NCBI GenBank assembly: GCA_902766655.1
Contig: CACXEL010000088.1
Location: 1-7,815, forward strand
DNA length: 7,815 nt
Source of the DNA: an uncultured Lachnospiraceae bacterium
GTDB lineage: Bacteria > Bacillota > Clostridia > Lachnospirales > Lachnospiraceae
Reading direction: 5' to 3'
The notes below the pieces were generated by a model. The model did not search any database and was not told the origin of the DNA. It worked only from the letters and a program-made list of their open reading frames with translations. Position numbers and translations under genes: made by a program. This document shows positions 1 to 6,216 of the stretch, piece by piece; the first letter of the stretch is position 1, and each line of letters starts with the position of its first letter.

Positions 1-2352
1 ATTCTCAATCTTCTCCTGGATGACCCGCCTGAGGGGCCTTGCGCCATATTTCTCCGAGTACCCTTTCTCCGCAATATATTTTCTCGCGGAGGCCGTGATC
101 TTGAGGTCGATGTCCAGCTCCTTTTTGGCGCGGTCCTGCAGTTCTTTGGCCATCAGTCCGGCAACCTTGCCGACCTCCTGCTTCCCCAGGGTGTGGAAAA
201 CGATGATCTCGTCGATCCTGTTGATGAACTCCGGCCGGAAGATCCGGCGGACCTCGGCCATGACGCCATCCTTCATGCGCTCGTAATCCTTCTTCTCATC
301 TCCTCTGGCGCCGAACCCAAGGCGCTTGGGATCCACGATGGACTGGGCGCCCGCGTTGGACGTCATGATAATGCAGGCATTCTTGAAATCCACCCGCCTG
401 CCGTGGGCGTCCGTAATGTGGCCCTCATCCAGGATCTGGAGCATGATATTGAAGACGTCCGGATGGGCCTTCTCGATCTCATCGAAGAGGACCACGCTGT
501 AGGGATGGCGCCGCACCTGCTCCGAGAGCTGGCCGCCTTCATCGTACCCGACGTAACCGGGCGGCGAGCCGATCATCTTGGAGACGCTGTACTTCTCCAT
601 GTACTCGGACATGTCCACGCGGATCATGTTGGACTCGGAGCCGAAAACGGTCTCCGCGACCGCCTTGGAAAGTTCCGTCTTGCCAACGCCCGTCGGCCCC
701 AGGAAGAGAAATGAACCGATGGGCCGCATGGGATTCTTGAGGCCTACCCTGCCCCGCTTTATGGCGGAAGCCACCGCCCTGACGGCTTCGTCCTGGCCGC
801 TGACGCGCTTGTGGAGCCGACTCTCGAGCCGGGCCAGGCGCCTGGATTCAGCCTCGGCCAGCCTGGTAACCGGAATGCCGGTCCACTCAGCCGTGATGGC
901 CGCCACACTGCCCTCGTCAACGATCAAGGTCCGTCTGGCATCCGCCCCTTCAGCGGCGGCCCGGGCCTTCTCCAGAGAAGCCTTCATTTCCTTCTGTTTT
1001 TCACTGATTTCCCGGGCTTCCTCCATCCGGCCGGCCACGATGGCGGCCTCCTTGCGCTCTGACAGGGCGCGCAGGGCCTGCATTTCCCCGGCCAGGGTGG
1101 AAAAAGCCTTGTAGTTGCCCAGGCTCACCCGGGCACCGGCTTCATCCAAAAGGTCGATGGCCTTATCCGGCAGCCGGCGATCGTTGATATAACGTTCGGA
1201 CAGATCCACCGCTGCCAGTATGGCTTCGTCAGTGATCACAGCGCCGTGATGCTTTTCGTAGTGAGGCCGCAGCCCCTTCAGGATGGCGATTGTCTCCTCA
1301 CGGGTTGGCTCCTCCACCTGGACTGGCTGAAAACGTCGTTCGAGCGCCGCATCCTTCTCGATGTGCTTCCGGTACTCATCGATGGTCGTCGCGCCGATCA
1401 TCTGAATCTCGCCCCTGGAAAGGGAGGGTTTCAGGATATTGGAGGCGTCCAGGGCGCCTTCTGCCCCGCCCGCCCCAATCAGAGTGTGGAGCTCATCTAC
1501 AAAGAGAAGGATATTTTTATTCCGGACCACCTCCTGGACCACCTTCTTGATCCTCTCCTCGAACTCGCCGCGGTACTTGGAGCCAGCGACCATACCCGCC
1601 AGATCGAGGACCAGGACCCGGCGGCCCCGGACGGAATCGGGAACTGCGTCCCAGGCAATGCGCTGCGCCAGTCCCTCCACGATAGCTGTCTTGCCGACGC
1701 CCGGTTCACCTACCAGACAGGGGTTGTTCTTGGTCCGGCGGCTGAGGATCCGGATGACCCGCATGATTTCCGCATCACGTCCCACGACCGGATCCAGTTC
1801 TCCCCTGGCAGCCTGAGCCGTCAGATCCCGGCTGTACTCATCGAGGGCCGGCGTAGCGGGCGCCTCCCCCTTAAAGAGGTTGCCGCTCATGATATCCTTG
1901 TCGGAAATATCGATTTGGGCCCCCACAGAGGCCACGGTATCCGCATATATTTTGCCGATATCCGCCTGCATGGTGTGGAGAAGTCTCGTTGCCACGCTCT
2001 CCGTATCCAGGAGAAGGGCAATCAGAATGTGCTCCGTGCCAACCAGCTCCGATTCAAATCTGGCCGCGACACTTTTGGCCTTTTCGAGCACCGCTCTGGC
2101 CCGCGGTGTGTACTCTGCCCGGTCCCTGACGGCAGTGGCCCCGCCCGGGGTGATCAGCTGGTCGATCAGCTCAAGAAGCTTGTCCAGCGTGACGCCATTG
2201 TCCATGAGGACCTGGGCGGCTGTCCCGTCGGTCTCCTTGAGAAGGCCGGCCAGAAGATGCTCTGTGCCTATATCGCTCTGCCGGCAGGCGCCGGCAACGG
2301 AAGCAGCTTTGGCCAGGGCGCCGGCCGCTTCGGCTGTGTAGTCATTTGTCAT
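1..2352 (-). CDS. clpC: ClpC-type AAA+ protein unfoldase, ATP-binding subunit of Clp protease (3' end beyond window)
   Basis: I translated 784 uninterrupted codons from the ATG at 2352 to the left edge. The protein is a HSP100 unfoldase that threads substrates into ClpP. Residues 1-145 form the double Clp_N domain, with IGTEH (E31) and VGTEH (E107), the glutamates known from B. subtilis ClpC to line phospho-arginine pockets. AAA1 has Walker A GEPGVGKT (215-222) and Walker B D286-E287. A short middle domain lies at about 424-470. AAA2 has Walker A GPTGVGKT (552-559) and Walker B D624-E625. LGF at 678-680 sits where Clp proteins carry the ClpP-docking tripeptide. The 337-residue spacing between the Walker lysines, the short middle domain and LGF exclude ClpB. 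The frame ends after ARPLRRVIQ, so by comparison with B. subtilis ClpC (recalled, about 810 residues) some 30-35 residues are missing. The start overlaps the upstream regulator stop (ATGA) and has GAGGAG five bases upstream. No ctsR, mcsA or mcsB precedes it. Confidence 0.95.
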   Translation of the reverse strand, partial: MTNDYTAEAAGALAKAASVAGACRQSDIGTEHLLAGLLKETDGTAAQVLMDNGVTLDKLLELIDQLITPGGATAVRDRAEYTPRARAVLEKAKSVAARFESELVGTEHILIALLLDTESVATRLLHTMQADIGKIYADTVASVGAQIDISDKDIMSGNLFKGEAPATPALDEYSRDLTAQAARGELDPVVGRDAEIMRVIRILSRRTKNNPCLVGEPGVGKTAIVEGLAQRIAWDAVPDSVRGRRVLVLDLAGMVAGSKYRGEFEERIKKVVQEVVRNKNILLFVDELHTLIGAGGAEGALDASNILKPSLSRGEIQMIGATTIDEYRKHIEKDAALERRFQPVQVEEPTREETIAILKGLRPHYEKHHGAVITDEAILAAVDLSERYINDRRLPDKAIDLLDEAGARVSLGNYKAFSTLAGEMQALRALSERKEAAIVAGRMEEAREISEKQKEMKASLEKARAAAEGADARRTLIVDEGSVAAITAEWTGIPVTRLAEAESRRLARLESRLHKRVSGQDEAVRAVASAIKRGRVGLKNPMRPIGSFLFLGPTGVGKTELSKAVAETVFGSESNMIRVDMSEYMEKYSVSKMIGSPPGYVGYDEGGQLSEQVRRHPYSVVLFDEIEKAHPDVFNIMLQILDEGHITDAHGRRVDFKNACIIMTSNAGAQSIVDPKRLGFGARGDEKKDYERMKDGVMAEVRRIFRPEFINRIDEIIVFHTLGKQEVGKVAGLMAKELQDRAKKELDIDLKITASARKYIAEKGYSEKYGARPLRRVIQEKIEN

Positions 2353-2729
2353 TGAATCTCCTCATCTGCCTCAAAGTACATCTGGTCGATCAGCTCATGG
2401 ACCTCCTGTCGCGTGACACGCTTGCAGCTAGCCTTGGCCAGGGCGATCCGAAGGTCGTCCCGCAGCTCCTCCAGAGCCTTCATTTTTTCCTTATCTACAT
2501 AGACCACCGCCCCCCGTCTTCGGTCCAGGGTCAGGAACCCCTGCTCGCGCAGGATGGCGTAGGCCTTGTTCACGGTGTGCATATTGACGCCGATCATGTC
2601 CGCCAGCTGCCGGACTGATGGCAGGCTGTCTCCGTCCGAGAGCTGCCGCGTCGCGATGCCCATGATGATCTGGTTGCACAGCTGGACGTAGATCGCTTCT
2701 CCGCTGTCAAAATCGATTTTGATGAGCAT
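2349..2729 (-). CDS. GntR-family transcriptional regulator, YtrA-like (short, no ligand domain)
   Basis: This 126-residue DNA-binding protein has an N-terminal GntR winged helix at about residues 10-78: AIYVQLCNQI, LPSVRQLADMIGV, then recognition helix NMHTVNKAYAILREQGF and the RRRGAVVYV wing. The remaining ~48 residues are charged and helical (about 79-126), which matches the YtrA subfamily, where a short tail dimerises and no effector domain exists. The ATG at 2729 is preceded by a near-perfect GGAGGTGA (2736-2743) with six spacer bases. The stop overlaps the clpC start by four bases, so the two are probably translationally coupled and co-transcribed. It probably represses its own operon through the divergent control region, by analogy with YtrA-type autoregulation; the inducer is unknown. 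YtrA relatives usually sit beside ABC transporter genes, so the clpC partner is atypical. Confidence 0.9.
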   Translation of the reverse strand: MLIKIDFDSGEAIYVQLCNQIIMGIATRQLSDGDSLPSVRQLADMIGVNMHTVNKAYAILREQGFLTLDRRRGAVVYVDKEKMKALEELRDDLRIALAKASCKRVTRQEVHELIDQMYFEADEEIQ

Positions 2730-2758
2730 CCGGTATCACCTCCATGTGTTATAAGGAC

Positions 2759-2787
2759 AATATAACAGACATGCCCTGAAAATGCAA
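2759..2787 (-). promoter_or_regulatory. Predicted promoter of the gntR-clpC operon
   Basis: On the minus strand, TTGCAT (2782-2787) is followed by a 17-base spacer and TATATT (2759-2764). The TATATT is preceded by TG plus one base, giving an extended -10. This is a good sigma-A type promoter, with transcription expected to begin near 2750 and a leader of about 20-25 bases before the gntR start. It is predicted by eye from consensus only. Confidence 0.65.
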
Positions 2788-2794
2788 CGGCGTT

Positions 2795-2819
2795 AACAGG
2801 GTTTGAAACTTTCCCTGTT
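2795..2819. repeat. Inverted repeat between the divergent promoters, candidate operator
   Basis: AACAGGG (2795-2801) and CCCTGTT (2813-2819) are perfect 7-base inverted arms around an 11-base centre. The element lies just upstream of the -35 of the minus-strand gntR promoter and 13 bases upstream of the -35 of the gpx promoter. Further partial copies of the core are visible: CCCTG at 2774-2778 and ACAGG at 2836-2840, the latter overlapping the gpx -35. The spacing suits a dimeric regulator such as the adjacent GntR protein. The identity of the binder is inferred. A terminator is unlikely because no T-run follows on either strand. Confidence 0.45.
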
Positions 2820-2832
2820 TGAAAAAAGACAC

Positions 2833-2860
2833 TTGACAGGAAATTTATATTTGATACAAT
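2833..2860 (+). promoter_or_regulatory. Predicted promoter of gpx
   Basis: A consensus TTGACA (2833-2838) is followed by a 16-base spacer and TACAAT (2855-2860) carrying an extended -10 TGA just before it. Transcription would begin near 2867, giving a leader of roughly 37 bases. A perfect TATAAT at 2860-2865 overlaps but sits 21 bases from the -35, too far to pair with it. It could help a second, shifted start. The strong match suggests high expression when not repressed. Confidence 0.75.
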
Positions 2861-2867
2861 ATAATCA
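2852..2867. promoter_or_regulatory. Weak palindrome over the gpx -10, candidate OhrR/MarR site
   Basis: TGAT (2852-2855) and ATCA (2864-2867) are inverted arms around eight bases and enclose the -10 element. TACAAT inside it matches one half of the B. subtilis OhrR operator as I recall it (TACAATT-AATTGTA), but the other half is poor. Binding here would block RNA polymerase. This is a tentative assignment, because AT-rich -10 regions often give such short matches by chance. Confidence 0.25.
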
Positions 2868-2903
2868 CATCAAGTATATTTAGATTCCTAAGGAGGCAAC
2901 ACA

Positions 2904-3446
2904 ATGGGATTTTATGATTTCACATTAAAGGACGGCGAAGGACATGAGTTCGCCACCAAATCTTTTGAAGGCAAGGTCGTTATGGTCGTGAATACTGCCA
3001 CCGGCTGTGGCTTCACGCCCCAGTACAAGGAGATCGAGGCCATGTATGAGGCTTTCAAGGACCGTGGCTTCGACGTTCTCGACGTTCCCTGCAACCAGTT
3101 CGGCAACCAGACTCCCGGCACGGATGAGGAGGTCCACCAGTTCTGCACTCTTAACTACAACACTCAGTTCCCGCAGATGAAGAAGTCCGACGTCAATGGG
3201 GCCAACGAGCTCCCGCTCTACACCTTCCTGAAGAGCCAGCAGACCTTCAAGGGTTTTGGCCTGAGCCCGGTCGGCATCATGATGTCCGGCATCGCCAAAA
3301 AGATGGACAAGAACTACAAGGACAACGCCGACATCAAGTGGAACTTTACCAAGTTCATCGTCGACCGCCAGGGCAACGTCGTCGCCCGCTTTGAGCCGAC
3401 GGAGGACATGAAGAAGGTCTCCGCTTATGTGGAGAAGCTTCTGTAA
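2904..3446 (+). CDS. Glutathione peroxidase-family thiol peroxidase (cysteine type)
   Basis: This 180-residue protein is a complete, normal-length GPx-family enzyme of the thioredoxin fold that reduces hydrogen or organic peroxides in the cytoplasm. The peroxidatic residue is C35 in NTATGCGFTPQY, encoded by TGT, so it is cysteine and not selenocysteine. The other catalytic residues are Q69 in FGNQTPG and W146-N147 in WNFTKF. C63 lies in PCNQFGN. C81 in QFCTLNY matches the resolving cysteine of two-cysteine GPx proteins such as yeast Gpx3. The enzyme is therefore probably recycled by thioredoxin, not glutathione, as is known for most bacterial members. No signal peptide is present. AAGGAGG (2890-2896) lies seven bases before the ATG, downstream of a near-consensus promoter. 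The next gene is an OhrR-type sensor on the same strand, suggesting peroxide control. Confidence 0.95.
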   Translation: MGFYDFTLKDGEGHEFATKSFEGKVVMVVNTATGCGFTPQYKEIEAMYEAFKDRGFDVLDVPCNQFGNQTPGTDEEVHQFCTLNYNTQFPQMKKSDVNGANELPLYTFLKSQQTFKGFGLSPVGIMMSGIAKKMDKNYKDNADIKWNFTKFIVDRQGNVVARFEPTEDMKKVSAYVEKLL

Positions 3447-3455
3447 ACTTCAGCG

Positions 3456-3491
3456 CTGTCCGCTGCCGAACTCCTTCCATGAGGCGGACAG
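3456..3491 (+). other. Hairpin downstream of gpx (first of two)
   Basis: CTGTCCGC (3456-3463) and GCGGACAG (3484-3491) form a perfect 8-bp stem, plus one possible T-G pair, around a 20-base loop. It begins ten bases after the gpx stop and is not followed by a T-run, so it is not a classic terminator on its own. It may protect the gpx mRNA 3' end or act with the second hairpin. No function is proven. Confidence 0.4.
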
Positions 3492-3499
3492 ATAGCCTT

Positions 3500-3546
3500 C
3501 TGCCCGTTCCCAGCTTCCAGGTATGGCCGGGCAGTTCTCTTCTTTC
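3500..3546 (+). terminator. Probable weak terminator or attenuator between gpx and ohrR
   Basis: CTGCCCG (3500-3506) pairs with CGGGCAG (3528-3534) around a 21-base loop and is followed by a pyrimidine/T-rich tail, TTCTCTTCTTTC. The long loop and interrupted T-tract make it imperfect, so partial read-through into ohrR is likely. I find no convincing separate ohrR promoter in the 123-base gap, which also argues for read-through from the gpx promoter. Confidence 0.4.
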
Positions 3547-3569
3547 GGATCATTGTACGACGGAGTAAT

Positions 3570-4010
3570 ATGGCCATGGATACCACTTACGAACAGTTAA
3601 AGCTGGACAACCAGTTATGCTTTCCCCTCTACGCAGCAGCCAGAAAGGTGGTCGGTCTCTACACGCCTTACCTTAAGGCCCTGGGGCTCACCTACACCCA
3701 GTACATCACCCTCATGGTCCTCTGGGAGCATGACGGGCTCCCCGTCGGCGAGCTCGGCAGCCGTCTCTTTCTGGACAGCGGCACTTTGACGCCATTGCTC
3801 AAAAAGCTGGCTGACCGCGGTCTGTTAACGCGCGACCGCAGCCGCGAGGACGAGCGGGTGGTCTGTGTGAATCTGACAGAGGAAGGGTGGCAGCTCCGCG
3901 AAGAAGTCAGGGAGGTGCCCGCAGCGGTGGGCAGCTGCGTACCCGTCACGCCTGAGGAGGCGCAGGTCCTGTACGGACTTCTCTATAAAATCATCGGCAA
4001 AGACAAATGA
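3570..4010 (+). CDS. ohrR: OhrR-type MarR-family organic peroxide sensor/repressor
   Basis: This 146-residue winged-helix regulator closely resembles B. subtilis OhrR. Shared stretches are LxNQLCFxLYA, TYxQYxxLxxLWEH, LDSGTLTPxLK and EDERxV. C17 is the peroxide-sensing cysteine (C15 in B. subtilis), and Y21, Y31 and Y42 match the tyrosines around it. The DNA-binding core spans about residues 55-105. A further cysteine, C123, lies close to the position of the resolving cysteine of 2-Cys OhrR proteins, and C99 is also present. The reduced protein should repress and the oxidised one release DNA. The ATG at 3570 is only four bases from GGAG (3562-3565). The ATG at 3576 is ten bases away, would place the sensor at residue 15 as in B. 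subtilis, and is a fair alternative. No ohr peroxidase gene is in the window, so gpx is the likely target. Confidence 0.92.
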   Translation: MAMDTTYEQLKLDNQLCFPLYAAARKVVGLYTPYLKALGLTYTQYITLMVLWEHDGLPVGELGSRLFLDSGTLTPLLKKLADRGLLTRDRSREDERVVCVNLTEEGWQLREEVREVPAAVGSCVPVTPEEAQVLYGLLYKIIGKDK

Positions 4011-4035
4011 TCATCTCTGTTGGAAAATGAAATAA

Positions 4036-4073
4036 AAGAACGGGCGGCAGGTCATATCCTGTCGCCCGTTCTT
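4036..4073. terminator. Strong bidirectional intrinsic terminator
   Basis: A 16-bp stem with one G-T pair (4036-4051 with 4058-4073) closes a 6-base loop, TCATAT. On the plus strand it is followed by TTCTTATTAT; on the minus strand by TTCTTTTATTTC. It lies 25 bases after the ohrR stop and 144 bases beyond the purD stop, so it can end the gpx-ohrR transcript and the convergent purine operon. In the 4074-4216 tail after purD I see no supported gene. Confidence 0.9.
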
Positions 4074-4216
4074 ATTATGCAGAGAAACCGGAGAGGCAAC
4101 GCCGCAGCGAAAACTGCCGGTCCATTTTATGTTGGATGCCCGAGAAGCGCAGCTTCCTCCGCTCATATCCGGAAAGCAGACCGTTTCGCTCCTTAGCAGC
4201 TGCCACTGTCCGCCAT

Positions 4217-5491
4217 TTACGCCTCGTCGATGGCCTTGCCGATGTCGTGGCGCATATATTTGTTTTCAAAATTCACCAGTTCGGTCGCCTTGTAGGCGTT
4301 TGCCCTGGCTTCGACCAGGGTCTTGCCGAGAGCAGTGACGCCCAGGACGCGGCCTCCGTTGGTCACGATCCGGCCCTGCTCGTCGAATTTGGAGCCTGCA
4401 TGGAAGACGAAAGCGTCATCGCGGCCCTTGAAGTTCTCAAGACCCGTGATTTCAAAGCCCTTCTTGTAGGACACCGGATATCCGTCGGAAGCCAGTACTA
4501 CGCAGACCGCTGCATTGTCTTCGAACCGGAGGTCCACCTCATCGAGTCTCCCCTCGACGCAGGCTTCCATGACCTCGATCATGTCGTTCTTCATCCTGGG
4601 AATGACGACCTGGGCCTCGGGATCACCGAAGCGACAATTGTACTCCAGGACCCTGGGTCCGTTGGGCGTCAGCATGAGGCCGAAGAAGATGATGCCGACG
4701 AAGGGTCTCCCCTCCGCTGCCATGGCATCGACCGTCCTCTGGTAGATGTGCTCCCTGCAGAATTTGTCCACTTCCTCCGTATAGAAGGGGCTGGGTGAAA
4801 AGGTACCCATGCCGCCCGTGTTGAGGCCGGTATCACCGTCGCCCGCACGCTTATGGTCCTGGGCGGAGGTCATGGGACGGATGGTCCTGCCATCGCAGAA
4901 GGACAGAACGGAAACCTCGCGGCCGGTCATGAACTCCTCGATGACCATCTTGTCGCCGGCGCTGCCGAACTTTTTGGTCTCCATGATTTCAGCCACACCG
5001 GCGTCAGCCTCCTCGGGTGTATTGCAAATGAGGACACCCTTCCCGAGCGCGAGGCCGTCGGCCTTGAGCACAATGGGGAAGGAAGCGGTCTTCAGATATT
5101 CCCTGGCCTCCTCCGCCGAATAGACGGTCCTATAGCCGGCCGTGGGAATATTGTACTTGAGCATGAGATCCTTGGAAAAGGCCTTGGACCCTTCCAGGAT
5201 GGCTGCATTTTTTCTGGGGCCGAAGACCTTAAGGCCTTTGGCCTCGAAAACGTCCACGATGCCGCCGACCAGCGGATCATCCATGCCGATGATGGTCAGG
5301 TCAATTCCCTTCTCCGCGGCGAAGGCAGCCAGCCTGTCAAACTCCATGGCGCCGATGGGCACGCACTCGGCGAACTCGGAAATGCCCGCATTTCCCGGCG
5401 CACAGTAGATTTTCTCCACCTTCGGGCTCCTGGCCACGGCCCAGGCGATGGCGTGCTCTCTTCCGCCGCTGCCAACAATCAGTACTTTCAT
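4217..5491 (-). CDS. purD: Phosphoribosylamine-glycine ligase (GAR synthetase)
   Basis: This enzyme joins glycine to phosphoribosylamine using ATP, the second step of IMP synthesis in the cytoplasm. The 424-residue length is normal. The N-terminal Rossmann-like domain begins MKVLIVGSGGREHA. An ATP-grasp core spans about residues 100-300, with LKADGLALGKGV (142-153), NTGGMGTFSP (224-233) and EYNCRFGDPEAQ (283-294). The C-terminal PurD domain has NGGRVLGVTALG (378-389). I chose the ATG at 5491 because GGAG stands seven bases before it and the family begins there. A longer frame to 5563 only adds an unrelated 24-residue stretch overlapping purN. purN ends 22 bases upstream and purD is the last gene of the visible operon. 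IGMDDPLV replaces the common VGPEAPLV, a variant I associate with Clostridia. Confidence 0.96.
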   Translation of the reverse strand: MKVLIVGSGGREHAIAWAVARSPKVEKIYCAPGNAGISEFAECVPIGAMEFDRLAAFAAEKGIDLTIIGMDDPLVGGIVDVFEAKGLKVFGPRKNAAILEGSKAFSKDLMLKYNIPTAGYRTVYSAEEAREYLKTASFPIVLKADGLALGKGVLICNTPEEADAGVAEIMETKKFGSAGDKMVIEEFMTGREVSVLSFCDGRTIRPMTSAQDHKRAGDGDTGLNTGGMGTFSPSPFYTEEVDKFCREHIYQRTVDAMAAEGRPFVGIIFFGLMLTPNGPRVLEYNCRFGDPEAQVVIPRMKNDMIEVMEACVEGRLDEVDLRFEDNAAVCVVLASDGYPVSYKKGFEITGLENFKGRDDAFVFHAGSKFDEQGRIVTNGGRVLGVTALGKTLVEARANAYKATELVNFENKYMRHDIGKAIDEA

Positions 5492-5513
5492 ATTCTTTCT
5501 CCTCTTTCCGCTA

Positions 5514-6146
5514 TCACTTGATGAACACATGACCATCGGCCACGGTGACACGGCCGGCGGCAATCAGGTTGATGGCCTCCGGCATGATTTTCCATTCCGC
5601 TTCCTCCATGATCCGGAGCTGGAGGCTCTTCGGTGTATCGTCCTCACGGACCGCCACAGCCTTCTGGAGGATGATCGGGCCTGCGTCCAGATCCCTGCTC
5701 ACAAAATGAACCGTCGCGCCGGAGATTTTGACCCCCCGCGCAAGGGCTGCTTCGTGGACCTTGAGCCCGTAATAGCCCTGCCCCGAGAAGGACGGGATGA
5801 GGGCCGGATGAATGTTGATGATCCGGTTCTCGTAGGCGTCAATCAGTGCCCCGGGAATCGTGACCAGGCAGCCGGCCAGAACGATGAGGCCGACGTGATA
5901 TGAGTCGATCTCCGCCTTCAAGGCCTCGTTGAAGTCAGCCCGGGAGGCATAATTCTTCGGGGAAATGACGACACCCGGCACTCCCGCCTCAGCCGCCCTC
6001 TCCAGGGCCCTGACGCCCGGATTGTTGCTGATGACGACAGCGATCTCCGTATTCTGTATGCTGCCGTCAGCTATTCCGTCAATGATGGCCTGGAGATTGG
6101 TGCCGCCGCCGGATACCAGGACGGCGATTCTCAGCTTGTTTTCCAT
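5514..6146 (-). CDS. purN: Phosphoribosylglycinamide formyltransferase (GAR transformylase, folate-dependent)
   Basis: The enzyme transfers a formyl group from 10-formyl-tetrahydrofolate to GAR, the third step of purine synthesis. The 210-residue protein is typical in length. The phosphate-binding loop is VSGGGTNLQAI (11-21). The catalytic triad is N111 and H113 in NIHPALIPSF plus D154 in HFVSRDLDAGP, equivalent to N106, H108 and D144 of the E. coli enzyme. I chose the ATG at 6146 because AAGGAG precedes it with a six-base spacer and the family starts at this point. The longer frame to 6257 would add 37 unrelated residues and overlap the end of purM. It lies 70 bases after purM, across a hairpin, and ends with tandem stops, TGATAG, ahead of purD. 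All three genes share orientation, so co-transcription is expected. Confidence 0.95.
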   Translation of the reverse strand: MENKLRIAVLVSGGGTNLQAIIDGIADGSIQNTEIAVVISNNPGVRALERAAEAGVPGVVISPKNYASRADFNEALKAEIDSYHVGLIVLAGCLVTIPGALIDAYENRIINIHPALIPSFSGQGYYGLKVHEAALARGVKISGATVHFVSRDLDAGPIILQKAVAVREDDTPKSLQLRIMEEAEWKIMPEAINLIAAGRVTVADGHVFIK

Positions 6147-6182
6147 TTTTCGCTCCTTGCTGTGCTGGTGCGCAGTACGATA

Positions 6183-6209
6183 GGAAGCCCGGTCCGCGGC
6201 CGGGCTTTC
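6183..6209. other. GC-rich hairpin between purM and purN
   Basis: AAGCCCGG (6185-6192) pairs with CCGGGCTT (6200-6207) around a 7-base loop, with further G-T and G-C pairs outward. The T-run (CATTTTTTT) follows on the plus strand, opposite to the pur genes. On the minus strand the hairpin follows an A-run and is succeeded only by TTCCTATC. It therefore resembles an antisense-facing terminator, or an intercistronic mRNA structure, more than a terminator of the pur operon. Confidence 0.5.
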
Positions 6210-6216
6210 ATTTTTT

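Noticed and set aside
193..1114. Plus-strand open frames of 173 and 178 codons
   Set aside because: They lie antisense to the AAA2 and middle-domain part of clpC and show no family features.
1..2352. ClpB disaggregase
   Set aside because: The spacing between the two Walker A lysines (337 residues) is too short for the long ClpB middle domain, and an LGF ClpP-docking tripeptide is present.
1246..2355. 369-codon open frame on the plus strand
   Set aside because: It is wholly antisense to clpC, whose minus-strand translation shows clear family motifs throughout. Long antisense frames are expected in GC-rich coding DNA, and its product resembles no family.
2904..3446. Selenocysteine form of glutathione peroxidase
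   Set aside because: The codon at the active site is TGT and there is no in-frame TGA, so the enzyme is a cysteine type.
4075..4269. 64-codon minus-strand frame overlapping the end of purD and ending just before the terminator
   Set aside because: It has no good ribosome binding site, overlaps purD in another frame, and the basic composition looks random. The placement of its stop against the terminator is curious but not enough.
4136..5521. Plus-strand frames of 220 and 222 codons across purD
   Set aside because: They are antisense to purD, which is unambiguous by motifs and length.
5492..5563. 24-residue N-terminal extension of PurD
   Set aside because: The extension overlaps the end of purN, has no similarity to the family, and the internal ATG at 5491 has a good ribosome binding site.
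6118..6208. 26-codon minus-strand frame, starting ATGAAAGCC, bridging purM and purN
   Set aside because: No ribosome binding site precedes it and it runs through the hairpin and into the purN start; probably chance.
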